From: Sulfurimonas sp. HSL-3221
Lineage (GTDB): Bacteria > Campylobacterota > Campylobacteria > Campylobacterales > Sulfurimonadaceae
DNA: 64,000 nt
Reading direction: 5' to 3'
Assembly (NCBI RefSeq): GCF_021044585.1
Contig: NZ_CP087998.1
Coordinates: 930,001-994,000, forward strand
Shown: in pieces, positions 28,558 to 35,992 of the stretch
How positions within the stretch are numbered: the stretch's first letter is position 1
Layout of the letters: each line of letters begins with the position of its first letter
Translations under genes and position numbers: made by a program
The notes under the pieces: model-generated
The model's input: only the letters and a program-made list of their open reading frames with translations
Database searches by the model: none
What the model was told of the DNA's origin: nothing

Positions 28558-29019
28558 ATGTTTTTACCGATCCGTAAAATGGCAGTAATGGTGTTGGCGT
28601 CCGTCGTGACAGGGCTCTTTTCCGGACTCTCCGCCGAAGAGCCGGCACTGGCGTACAAGTACGATGATCAGCGGCTGCAGTGGGTGCCTTGCCCGGCCTT
28701 CCTCGGTGAAGCGTGCAAGATCGCCGTGTTGCATGGCGATCCGGCCAAGCCCCACACCGATGTTTTGTTCAAAGTCCCGGGCGACTATAAGATCCCGCAC
28801 CATTGGCATACGTCGGCGGAGCGCATGGTCCTCGTCTCGGGCACTATGACGGTCCAGTACGATAACCAGAAAGCCGAACTGATCGAAACCGGGATGTACG
28901 CGTTCGGACCAGAGAAGCATCCGCATGTCGCCTACTGCGAAAAAGGGGACCCCTGTGTGCTCTTTATCGCCTTCAACGAACCCATTGACGCTTTCGAGAT
29001 TATGAAACCCGCTGAATAG
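28558..29019 (+). CDS. Exported cupin-domain protein
   Basis: The 153-residue protein has a signal peptide (VLASVVTGLFSGLSA) and a cupin fold with the metal-binding motif in KIPHHWHTSAERMVLVSG (HxH and E) and a second motif in EKHPHVAYC. Three cysteines lie in the mature part, one pair placed as PCPAFLGEAC. ChrR-like or oxygenase-like roles are possible. The adjacent divergent AraC gene is probably its regulator. Confidence 0.75.
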   Translation: MFLPIRKMAVMVLASVVTGLFSGLSAEEPALAYKYDDQRLQWVPCPAFLGEACKIAVLHGDPAKPHTDVLFKVPGDYKIPHHWHTSAERMVLVSGTMTVQYDNQKAELIETGMYAFGPEKHPHVAYCEKGDPCVLFIAFNEPIDAFEIMKPAE

Positions 29020-29033
29020 GGGGGAAAGGGCGG

Positions 29034-29780
29034 TTATTTATTATGCCGCTGCCGCCATAGGCGCATCAGGGCGTTTTCGCCCAGGGGATGCCTGTGCTTG
29101 ACCCGGAAACTGTGGACCCATTCCCGGACAAAATCTTTCTGCAGGGTTGCGTTGATGGCCGCGGTGATGACCATGGCAATGAGGGCACCGATGGTGGCGA
29201 AGAGCATATCCTTGTGCGCATCCCAGACGTCGCCCTGGGTGCCCAGATAGGCCATCCCAAGGTCGCCGCCGAAGTAGACGGCCGCCCCCCATTCGACCAG
29301 TTCATAGAGCATGGAGCTGGCCATGGTGACGAGGAGGGGGAAAAAGTAGCCCCAGAACCCTTTGACGTCGACGACGCGCAGAAAAAACTCCCGCAGTGGG
29401 TAGGCAAGCAGCAGGCCGTAGAGAAAATGGACGACGCGGTCGAAGTTGTTGCGCTCCCAGCCGAAGAGCCCATTTAGCGAAATACCGAAGAGGGATTGTC
29501 CCCAGGCCTCATAGGGCACTTCGGCATAGGTGTAGTGGGCGCCGATTTCGTGCAGGTAGAGAAAAAGAAAGATCAGCGTCAGCGAAATGCGCGAAAGGGG
29601 GAAGGTTCTGTAGGTCGTGGCGAAAAAAAGCACGGCCAGCAGGACCAGTACGTTTTCGAGCAGCCAGTCATGCCGGTCATAGGGGGCGAATGCGAGGAGG
29701 ATGAATTCCACTGCGAAGAGCAGGGAAAGGAGCAGAAGGTAGCGGTTGTGGGCGTAGCAGCACTCCTCTTCGCTTTGCAT
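29034..29780 (-). CDS. DUF2238 (YjdF-like) membrane protein
   Basis: The 248-residue protein has about six membrane helices and the signature HEIGAHYTYAEVPY plus FDRVVHFLYGLL and SMLYELVEWGAAVYFGG, which mark the DUF2238/YjdF inner-membrane family of unknown function. Conserved H, D and E residues inside the membrane suggest metal or proton handling, but this is inference. AGGAGAGTGA precedes the ATG. Confidence 0.8.
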   Translation of the reverse strand: MQSEEECCYAHNRYLLLLSLLFAVEFILLAFAPYDRHDWLLENVLVLLAVLFFATTYRTFPLSRISLTLIFLFLYLHEIGAHYTYAEVPYEAWGQSLFGISLNGLFGWERNNFDRVVHFLYGLLLAYPLREFFLRVVDVKGFWGYFFPLLVTMASSMLYELVEWGAAVYFGGDLGMAYLGTQGDVWDAHKDMLFATIGALIAMVITAAINATLQKDFVREWVHSFRVKHRHPLGENALMRLWRQRHNK

Positions 29781-29800
29781 TCACTCTCCTGTCGGCCGGA

Positions 29801-30250
29801 TTAGCTCTTCTTTTCAGCGGGCTTTTCGGCAGGCTTTTCGGCTGCGGCGTCCTGAACGGGTTTGGCCGCGCTTTCGGACGTTTTACGATGGCTTTCGCCT
29901 TCAAAGATCCCTTTGGACTCGATCACCATCTCTTTGGATGAGATGACCCCTCCGACGTAACCGTTCTCCTTGATCTCGACCCGATCGACGTCGAGGGTCC
30001 CTTCGATGCGGCCGCGCACGATGAGATGCGGTGCTTTGACTTCGCCGACGATCACACCGTTCTGTCCGACGGTGATGACCCCCTTGGAACGCATCGTTCC
30101 CTCCAGACGACCGTCAAAAAAGACGTCGCACTCCAGTGCTATTTCGCCTTTGAGTAAAGCGCCAGCTGTGATGATGGTGGTACTGGTGTTGGTGACGGGA
30201 GCTTTTGCAGGTGCTGATCCCGAGTTATTGTTGCTACCAAAGATTGCCAT
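29801..30250 (-). CDS. Bactofilin (CcmA-like)
   Basis: The 149-residue protein begins MAIFGSNN and contains the bactofilin beta-helix (about residues 25-115) with its regular G-x-V/I repeats (GVIVGEVKAPHLIVRGRIEGTLDVD), and a low-complexity KPAEKPAEKK tail. Bactofilins form nucleotide-free filaments; in H. pylori CcmA organises cell-wall peptidases for helical shape. Its 5' end overlaps the M23 peptidase gene by 112 bp in another frame, with AAAGGAG in front of the ATG, so the two are co-expressed. Confidence 0.92.
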   Translation of the reverse strand: MAIFGSNNNSGSAPAKAPVTNTSTTIITAGALLKGEIALECDVFFDGRLEGTMRSKGVITVGQNGVIVGEVKAPHLIVRGRIEGTLDVDRVEIKENGYVGGVISSKEMVIESKGIFEGESHRKTSESAAKPVQDAAAEKPAEKPAEKKS

Positions 30251-31092
30251 GGTACTTTTTTCTCCTTTTCAAAGATGGTGGCATAGTGCTCAAGATCCCA
30301 CTTGATGAACCAGTAGGGATTGAGTTTGCGCTGGATAAATCGCACTTCGTAATGAAGGTGCGGTCCGTTGCTCATCCCGCTGTTGCCCGTATAGCCGATA
30401 ACGTCGCCTCTTCTGACATATTGTCCGGATTTGACGCTGATCTTGTTAAGGTGTCCGAAATAGGTCTTGAAACCGTAGTTGTTGTCGACGATAATCAGAC
30501 GCCCGTAACCGCTGCTACTGTGCAGCCCCGCGTACTCGATGACGCCGTCCGCCGTGGCATGGATGGGGGTGTTCATCGGCGCGCGGAGGTCACTGCCGGG
30601 ATGGAACTCTTTGCGGTGGAGGGTGGGGTGGGTACGGTAGCCGAATTTACTCGTAATGCCTCTATACTCGACGGGGGAACCGTTGGGGATGTGCTGCAGC
30701 AGCGCCGCGCGCTGTACGGAGGTCATCTGGGCGATCTCGACGCGTTCAAGCAGGCTGCTCTCTGTTTCCGTATCGGGCGCCAGACCGATCAGGCTTTCGA
30801 TGCCGTCGAGACGGTCGGATACGGTGGTCAGCTCCTTCTGTTTCGCAGCCAGGTCCAGTTCTGCCGCCGCGATGGAACTGCGCAGCTCGGCGTTGTGCGC
30901 TTCGAGCTGAAGCTTTTTCTCGTCGATATCATTAAGAGAGACGTTGAGGAAGACAATAAACGCGACCCCTGCGGCAATCAGCGTGACGAGACCCGCTCCC
31001 GAGTACAGAAGGACTTTTTTGACGATATTGTGGAGGCTGTACTGCCGTACGCCGTCAATGTCGTGGATCGTGACAGTGAAGCGTGTGTTCAT
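30139..31092 (-). CDS. M23-family peptidoglycan endopeptidase (Csd1/Csd2-like)
   Basis: The 317-residue protein has an N-terminal cytoplasmic piece, one membrane helix (about 29-50), a coiled coil, and a C-terminal LytM domain with the zinc-ligand motifs HPGSDLRAP (HxxxD) and HLHYEV (HxH). It cleaves cross-linked peptides. Its gene overlaps the bactofilin gene for 112 bp, and in H. pylori csd1 and ccmA also overlap. The last 33 residues, a proline-rich tail, are encoded inside the overlap. It is probably part of a cell-shape complex. Confidence 0.9.
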   Translation of the reverse strand: MNTRFTVTIHDIDGVRQYSLHNIVKKVLLYSGAGLVTLIAAGVAFIVFLNVSLNDIDEKKLQLEAHNAELRSSIAAAELDLAAKQKELTTVSDRLDGIESLIGLAPDTETESSLLERVEIAQMTSVQRAALLQHIPNGSPVEYRGITSKFGYRTHPTLHRKEFHPGSDLRAPMNTPIHATADGVIEYAGLHSSSGYGRLIIVDNNYGFKTYFGHLNKISVKSGQYVRRGDVIGYTGNSGMSNGPHLHYEVRFIQRKLNPYWFIKWDLEHYATIFEKEKKVPWQSLVATITRDQHLQKLPSPTPVPPSSQLALYSKAK

Positions 31093-31387
31093 CCTTCTTC
31101 GTCTCCTATGGTACCGCCGAAACAGTCCTCTTTTTTGCGTATACAGCTTGAATTATTATCTTTGTTTAACAAAATATTTATTTGACATTATACCTTGATT
31201 TGATGCGGTCTCGTTTCCGGAAAAACGGTACCATGTCAAACTGCAGATCAATATATAATATTTTTAAATACCGCGCCCATTTTACATTGCTAATCTTAAG
31301 AAAATTATAAAGCGTTAAATTTATGTTTTTTAATATTTAATATAGATAAAATTTGCGAAACTTTCTCTCCGTGTCTACTGAAAAACC

Positions 31388-31873
31388 TCATGAAACCTCG
31401 ATGTCGCTTTTCAGTTTTCTGCCGCCGGAGATTTCAAAGGTATTGCGTTCATAGAAGGCCAGCGTCCTGTCAAACTCCGGCAGGGGAGGCGTCGTCACCT
31501 CCAGCCGCTTCCACCCTCTGGCCGCCGCGAAATCTTTGGCGCGCTGCAAGAGCGCCACACCTACGCCCATTGAACGATAGGCGGGGCGTACGTAGAGTTC
31601 CGGAATCGTGCCGTAGGCCCCTTCGGTGTAGAGGGCATAACTTTCATAGAGTGATATGAATCCGATCGCTTCTCCGGTAACGGGGTCCCTGGCGAGAAAG
31701 ACGTAATAGACGCCACGGGACAACAGCTCCGCAGCCCGGGTTTCCGTCTCTCCCTGATGAAAACGGAAGGCTTTGACGTTGATGCGGTCCATGATCTCCT
31801 GGAGCAGTTCACCGGTCATGACGGCGATGTCGCGGGCATCTTCCGGTGTGGCGCAGATGATAGTGGGGTGCAT
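31388..31873 (-). CDS. GNAT family N-acetyltransferase
   Basis: The 161-residue protein has the GNAT motif A, YVRPAYRSMGVGVALLQRAKDFAAARGW (acetyl-CoA pyrophosphate loop as RSMGVG), and motif B with EVTTPPLPEF...FYERNTFE. CCAAGGAGAG precedes the ATG. Substrate unknown. It lies upstream of the M23 gene's AT-rich promoter region (31093-31387), which holds a minus-strand TATAAT at 31192-31187. Confidence 0.85.
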   Translation of the reverse strand: MHPTIICATPEDARDIAVMTGELLQEIMDRINVKAFRFHQGETETRAAELLSRGVYYVFLARDPVTGEAIGFISLYESYALYTEGAYGTIPELYVRPAYRSMGVGVALLQRAKDFAAARGWKRLEVTTPPLPEFDRTLAFYERNTFEISGGRKLKSDIEVS

Positions 31874-31908
31874 GGTCTCTCCTTGGTGTCGGTCTGAAGG
31901 GGGGCGTC

Positions 31909-32511
31909 TCAGGCTTTTGCAATCAGAACGGTGCCTGTGCCGATCATGACGCTCCCGGCCATACGCTTCAGCTGTTGTTGCGACCGTCCGCTTTTGAAAA
32001 GCATGCCGGTCCTCGCGGCGGAGAAGGCGTAAAAGAGCATGACGGAGCCGAGTATGGACGTGAGTGCAAGCACGATAAGCAAGACCTCAACACTTTCCAG
32101 GGCATGCAGGTCGACAAAGGCGGGGAGAAAGCCCAGATAGAAAAGGATGACTTTCGGATTGCCCAGCGTGATGGAGAGGCCGCTCAGAAACCCGTACTTT
32201 TTGGATGCCGCAACGCGTACCTGTTTCGGCGGTGAGCGCCACAACTGCATTCCCAGCCAGATGAGATAGGCGGCGCCCGCATATTTGATCACGACAAAGA
32301 GGGCAGCGAAAACCTCGGCGACGGCCGCAAGGCCGTAGATGGCAGCCAAAAGAAAAACCAGATCGCCTGAAACGATCCCGGCAATAACGGGCAGGCTTGC
32401 TTTGAAGCCCGATGCCAGTGCTTTGGAAACCGTGATGAAGACTCCGGGACCGGGGGTAACGGCCAGCAAAAACATGGCGGCCGAAAAAGCCGCAAGGTCG
32501 TACACGCTCAT
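31909..32511 (-). CDS. LysE/RhtB family exporter
   Basis: The 200-residue protein has five to six membrane helices and the LysE signature near the N-terminus (AVTPGPGVFITVSKALASGFKASLPVIAGI). Relatives export lysine, threonine or homoserine lactones. GAAAGGAG precedes the ATG. It lies 35 bp from the acetyltransferase and may be co-transcribed with it. Confidence 0.88.
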   Translation of the reverse strand: MSVYDLAAFSAAMFLLAVTPGPGVFITVSKALASGFKASLPVIAGIVSGDLVFLLAAIYGLAAVAEVFAALFVVIKYAGAAYLIWLGMQLWRSPPKQVRVAASKKYGFLSGLSITLGNPKVILFYLGFLPAFVDLHALESVEVLLIVLALTSILGSVMLFYAFSAARTGMLFKSGRSQQQLKRMAGSVMIGTGTVLIAKA

Positions 32512-32601
32512 CGATCTCCTTTCATACTATGGGTAAGCAAATGCATTAGTTATACCTTTTAGCACAAAGCGCCTCTCCGCCGGGTCGATTCCCCAGGGAT
32601 T

Positions 32602-32943
32602 TCAGGCATCCACTCTGTCCCCGTGGCTCGGCGGCGTAGAGACCACTAAAAACTCCAAATCCTGCACGTGTTCGTTTATCAGGGAGTGCGCGATCCCCGC
32701 GGGGACGTGAAAGCCTTCCCCGGGCGCCAAAATATATATTTCACCCGCGACCTCAAGGGTTGCAATGCCGGAAAGTACATAGAAAAACTGCTCTGCACTG
32801 TTGTGGAGGTGGCGCGTTTCCGATGCGCCCTGCGGCATGCGTTCGCGGATAACGTTCAGGCTGGCTGAAACGGCCAGGTGCCAACCGTCACAGTTCTCCC
32901 CCCATCCATAATGATCGCTGTTTGTAATAGAAACGACAGACAA
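32602..32943 (-). CDS. Cytosolic cupin-domain protein
   Basis: The 113-residue protein starts with TTG (32943), six to seven bases after AAAGGAG; no ATG fits. It carries the cupin motifs GASETRHLHNSAEQFFYVLSG (HxH...E) and PAGIAHSLINEH. Small single-domain cupins are metal-binding; no substrate can be named. Confidence 0.8.
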   Translation of the reverse strand: MSVVSITNSDHYGWGENCDGWHLAVSASLNVIRERMPQGASETRHLHNSAEQFFYVLSGIATLEVAGEIYILAPGEGFHVPAGIAHSLINEHVQDLEFLVVSTPPSHGDRVDA

Positions 32944-33129
32944 TGCAGACTCCTTTATTGACTATGCTGAACTGTTAGGCAATGCCGGAAAGACCGGACA
33001 ACCGCGCATATTATTGAAGCCTTCCTCGGAACCGAAGATGAGTGCTTCATTTTCTTGTCCATCTCCGAAAGAGATGATTCAGTTGTCAGCTATGATATCT
33101 CATTTTTTGCATCCTGTTCATAGGAGCAT

Positions 33130-33489
33130 TCACGTTCGGATCTGCTTCGCAGTTTCATCTGCCGCTGTGATGAGGTTGACAATGATGCTGAGGAAGATAA
33201 CGAGCGATGAAAAAAAGGCGCTATTCCAGCGTGCTCTCCAGTTGTTTCGAGAGACCAGGACCACTACGAGCGGGATGAAAAATACATACCCGAGGACATA
33301 CGATATGGAACCCTGGCCCATCAGATAGGCAAAATAGGTATTTGTCAAAACGAGCAGCGTCGTCAAAACAACAATAACAATATGGGGGTTTGGGTTGTCG
33401 TCAACGTTTTCTCTCCGCCTGAGATACCACAGACTCGGCAGGGCGCCGAATACCAGGATAATCAGTGAAAAGATCGCGATTTCAAGCAT
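33130..33489 (-). CDS. Small membrane protein of unknown function
   Basis: The 119-residue protein has three or four hydrophobic segments (residues 2-20, 39-58, 64-81, 92-108) separated by a charged RRRENVDDNPNP loop. AAAGGAA precedes the ATG. No family was recognised. It lies in an accessory stretch of minus-strand genes of unknown role. Confidence 0.6.
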   Translation of the reverse strand: MLEIAIFSLIILVFGALPSLWYLRRRENVDDNPNPHIVIVVLTTLLVLTNTYFAYLMGQGSISYVLGYVFFIPLVVVLVSRNNWRARWNSAFFSSLVIFLSIIVNLITAADETAKQIRT

Positions 33490-33561
33490 AGTTTTGGATT
33501 CCTTTTATGAACTAAGATGGTATCTGGCGTTAAAGAGAGCGTGAAGGCATGCGGACGATGC

Positions 33562-34251
33562 CTATCGCCATATTCCTTTTCGCTTCTGTTCTCTCAGAAC
33601 AGCGAGAGCTTCTTCTCTGATCAAGGTGGGATTGACCTCGAGGATCTCTTTTGCGACGGCTTGCAGTGCAGGGAGATCGCCGGCCTTCATCGCCTCCAGC
33701 GCCATGCGGACCTTGAAATGGATCTTGGCATTACTGGAGAGGGACCATTTTGCGGATGCCGCGGTCAGGAACAGATTGATGTCCTGACGTTCGTCCAGGT
33801 GCTTTAGCAAAGCAATGATCGCATAGAGATATTCAAAGTCGCCGGTCGTGAAGAAACAGGCCCAGTACATATCGACTTTGGCCGGGGAGAGGGGTGCCGC
33901 ATCCAGCAGCGCACTCGGCGATCGGCGCAAGGCGTCCATTAAGAGAGATTTGGCCGGTTCCCTGATGCCCTGTATGGTCTTCTCCCACTGCGTTTTCCGG
34001 GTAGCGTCATACATGGAAAAGAGCGAACTGAACGACATGAGTAACAGGGCTTTCGCGTTGGGGTTGGAGGCCATCTCGGACGACCCTAAAAAAGTAATGG
34101 CGCTGTCAATCAGCTCCGGTTGGGGATGGAGATAGAATGTATGAACGAAACCCTGGAATTCATTCATCGTTGTAATGTTCTCAAGCTTTTGGGTTGCCTG
34201 CACGGCGATGCTTAATAGAAGGACGAGCGATAAAACAAGAAGCTTCTTCAT
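33562..34251 (-). CDS. Secreted protein of unknown function
   Basis: The 229-residue protein starts MKKLLVLSLVLLLSIAVQA, a clear signal peptide, after AAAGGAG. The rest is helical, with a paired CFFTTGDFEYLYAIIALLKHL region and a TPR-like spacing of A and L residues, but no confident domain. No family was recognised. It faces, across 417 bp, a second secreted protein gene on the plus strand. Confidence 0.65.
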   Translation of the reverse strand: MKKLLVLSLVLLLSIAVQATQKLENITTMNEFQGFVHTFYLHPQPELIDSAITFLGSSEMASNPNAKALLLMSFSSLFSMYDATRKTQWEKTIQGIREPAKSLLMDALRRSPSALLDAAPLSPAKVDMYWACFFTTGDFEYLYAIIALLKHLDERQDINLFLTAASAKWSLSSNAKIHFKVRMALEAMKAGDLPALQAVAKEILEVNPTLIREEALAVLREQKRKGIWR

Positions 34252-34668
34252 GTCTACTCCTTTGAAGCGGACACTCTCCATACGCTACAGCACTATAGCA
34301 GGACGAGCTTTGTCGTTGCCGTAAGGCGCCCAACAACTAACAGATAAGAACCATTGTACATGTTCAAACTTATTCCAACCAAAACTATTAATGTTAATTG
34401 TAGCTGAATCGACTGTTTTGTTTGATGGATTGAGGAGAAACAAATATGCCGTCCTTCGATGCGGATGAGTGGGGAACCCCCGTCTATGCAGGTATTTGGG
34501 CAGGGCTGCGGAATGGATAGCGCAGAAGACATGGAAGCAAAACGTGAGGACTCTCCCGATCGTTGCAAGCGGCCACGGCACTGCCATATGGAATTTAAGC
34601 AAATCGAATAAACGCTAATATACAATATATGATGCTTAGAAACATAAAGTAAAAAGGAGGTGGATCAG
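34252..34668. other. 417-bp gene-free region between two divergent secreted-protein genes
   Basis: No supported ORF is present; the open frames on the minus strand have no ribosome sites. It contains a plus-strand -10-like TACAAT (34621-34626) for the gene at 34669. A GCCCAAC (34328-34334) resembles an integron R'' box but has no partner, so it is not called attC. Confidence 0.4.
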
Positions 34669-35817
34669 ATGATGAGAGTACTTATTGTGGCGATCTTTTT
34701 ACTGACAGGAGGGATAACAATGGCATCGGAATTAACACAGGAAGAGCAGATCAAGCAGTTGGAGGACGAGACCAAGCTTTTAACGAAAAAATCGGCATTG
34801 GTACAAGCGCAAAAAGCATTGGCGGATGCCGAGGCGGAGATGGATTCTGCGCAACTTCAAAAGATCAAAGCGGCACTGAGCGAGTGGAAGCTCCCCGAGG
34901 GGAACAAGGGGACGGTGACGGTCTCGGATGGGAAGGATAACACGGCGCTGCTTCGGAGCAAGCGCCCGATGCTGGCGTTGATGGACGAGATCGCCGATAC
35001 GCTGATTGACCTCTGCCCAGAGGGCGCCGTTCTGGTCTCGGAGGCGGAGCTGAAAAAGGCATATATGTCAGCATACACGCTCCGTATGATCGACGAATCG
35101 ATTGCGGCGCTGCAAAGCTTCAATGCGCAAGCGACGCAGCCCTCGCCAGGGGAATCCATGAAAATGCAGGGAATGGCCGCTGCGATATCGTTGCTTGGCG
35201 TCGTCCCGGAGGTCATCGAGAGCGTTTCCAAACTCTTTCGCGTTGACCGCTCCATCACGGTGTTCAATGATGAAGCGGAGGCGGAAACGATCCTGAAAAA
35301 TCTGCTGGATTCAAAAGCGAAAAGCAGATTTGTGACCCATCCGGCAGCCGTGGGTGGCAGAGCCCAAAAGGAGGCAGAAGCACTGTTGGAAAAAAGAACC
35401 ACTATGAGCCGCGAACTCGGCGCTGCCATGATAAACCTGGAACGCGCTAAAAAGACGTCGGAGGGCGATGGCGCCGTTCTGGCCATGGTAGAGACGGACA
35501 TTCAGCATGCCAAAGCACTGCTGGAGACCCTGAATAAGAGCGAGGAGTTCTGGACTCAGGTTGAGGGGCAGATGATCGCATCGTCGATCAAGGAGAAGGA
35601 TCTTCTTTTTCTGAAAACGTCGGTCCAGACGCTCCAGGTTAAAGAGTCCCGTTGGTACGCGAGTGACAAGTTGCTTGCCGTCGGTGAAGTGCAGGTCCTT
35701 TACCGGCTGACAGACCCCGACGGGGCGGTGAAGAAGGCCGGCGTCATTTTGAAATCTTCCAGGGCGGAAAATCTGTGCCTCGATAGGCTGCAACCTGCGG
35801 AGTGGCCGCAGCCGTAA
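34669..35817 (+). CDS. Secreted coiled-coil protein of unknown function
   Basis: The 382-residue protein starts at the ATG eight bases after AAGGAGG, with a signal peptide ending near MASE. Residues about 25-75 form a charged coiled coil, and a second long helical stretch spans about 220-310 (TMSRELGAAMINLERAKKT). A short hydrophobic stretch (MAAAISLLGVVPEVIESV) could be a membrane-active helix. No known domain was recognised; the organisation resembles filament-like surface or toxin-associated proteins, but there is no proof. Confidence 0.65.
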   Translation: MMRVLIVAIFLLTGGITMASELTQEEQIKQLEDETKLLTKKSALVQAQKALADAEAEMDSAQLQKIKAALSEWKLPEGNKGTVTVSDGKDNTALLRSKRPMLALMDEIADTLIDLCPEGAVLVSEAELKKAYMSAYTLRMIDESIAALQSFNAQATQPSPGESMKMQGMAAAISLLGVVPEVIESVSKLFRVDRSITVFNDEAEAETILKNLLDSKAKSRFVTHPAAVGGRAQKEAEALLEKRTTMSRELGAAMINLERAKKTSEGDGAVLAMVETDIQHAKALLETLNKSEEFWTQVEGQMIASSIKEKDLLFLKTSVQTLQVKESRWYASDKLLAVGEVQVLYRLTDPDGAVKKAGVILKSSRAENLCLDRLQPAEWPQP

Positions 35818-35850
35818 CGTGCATACATTCTATCAGGAACCGTGATGAAA

Positions 35851-35896
35851 GGAACGCCTGTTGATGCAGGGTTCTAAGCGCGGCGTTGAGGCCGTT
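35851..35896 (-). pseudogene. Degenerate copy of the 3' end of the acyl-CoA-dehydrogenase-like gene
   Basis: This 46-bp block matches the 3' end of the gene at 44327-45325 at 38 of 46 positions in the same orientation. Translated, it reads NGLNAALRTLHQQAFLSS against [18 protein letters not shown]. No other part of the gene is detected nearby. It may mark the left border of the DNA inserted between the two copies. Confidence 0.4.
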
Positions 35897-35992
35897 ATTT
35901 ATTTGAATAGAGCGGTTCATCCACCTGCTCATGCCACGTTTCATCCAAAAGTTGGAACGTCCGGAATATCCCTAGACATTTCCGTACGCAGG

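Noticed and set aside
32969-32975. GTTAGGC, a classical core site
   Set aside because: No palindrome or partner box lies near it.
34328-34334. GCCCAAC, a perfect RYYYAAC integron box
   Set aside because: No matching GTTGGGC core or long palindrome was found at a suitable distance, so it was not called attC.
34285-34625. Two overlapping minus-strand frames of 105 and 110 codons
   Set aside because: They conflict with each other, lack ribosome sites and show no family pattern.
35894-35900. GTTATTT, which would match the distal core of the last attC and make a sixth cassette
   Set aside because: A 7-base match within 3 kb is not rare, the surrounding sequence does not fit the attC consensus, and the DNA between is GC-rich host type.
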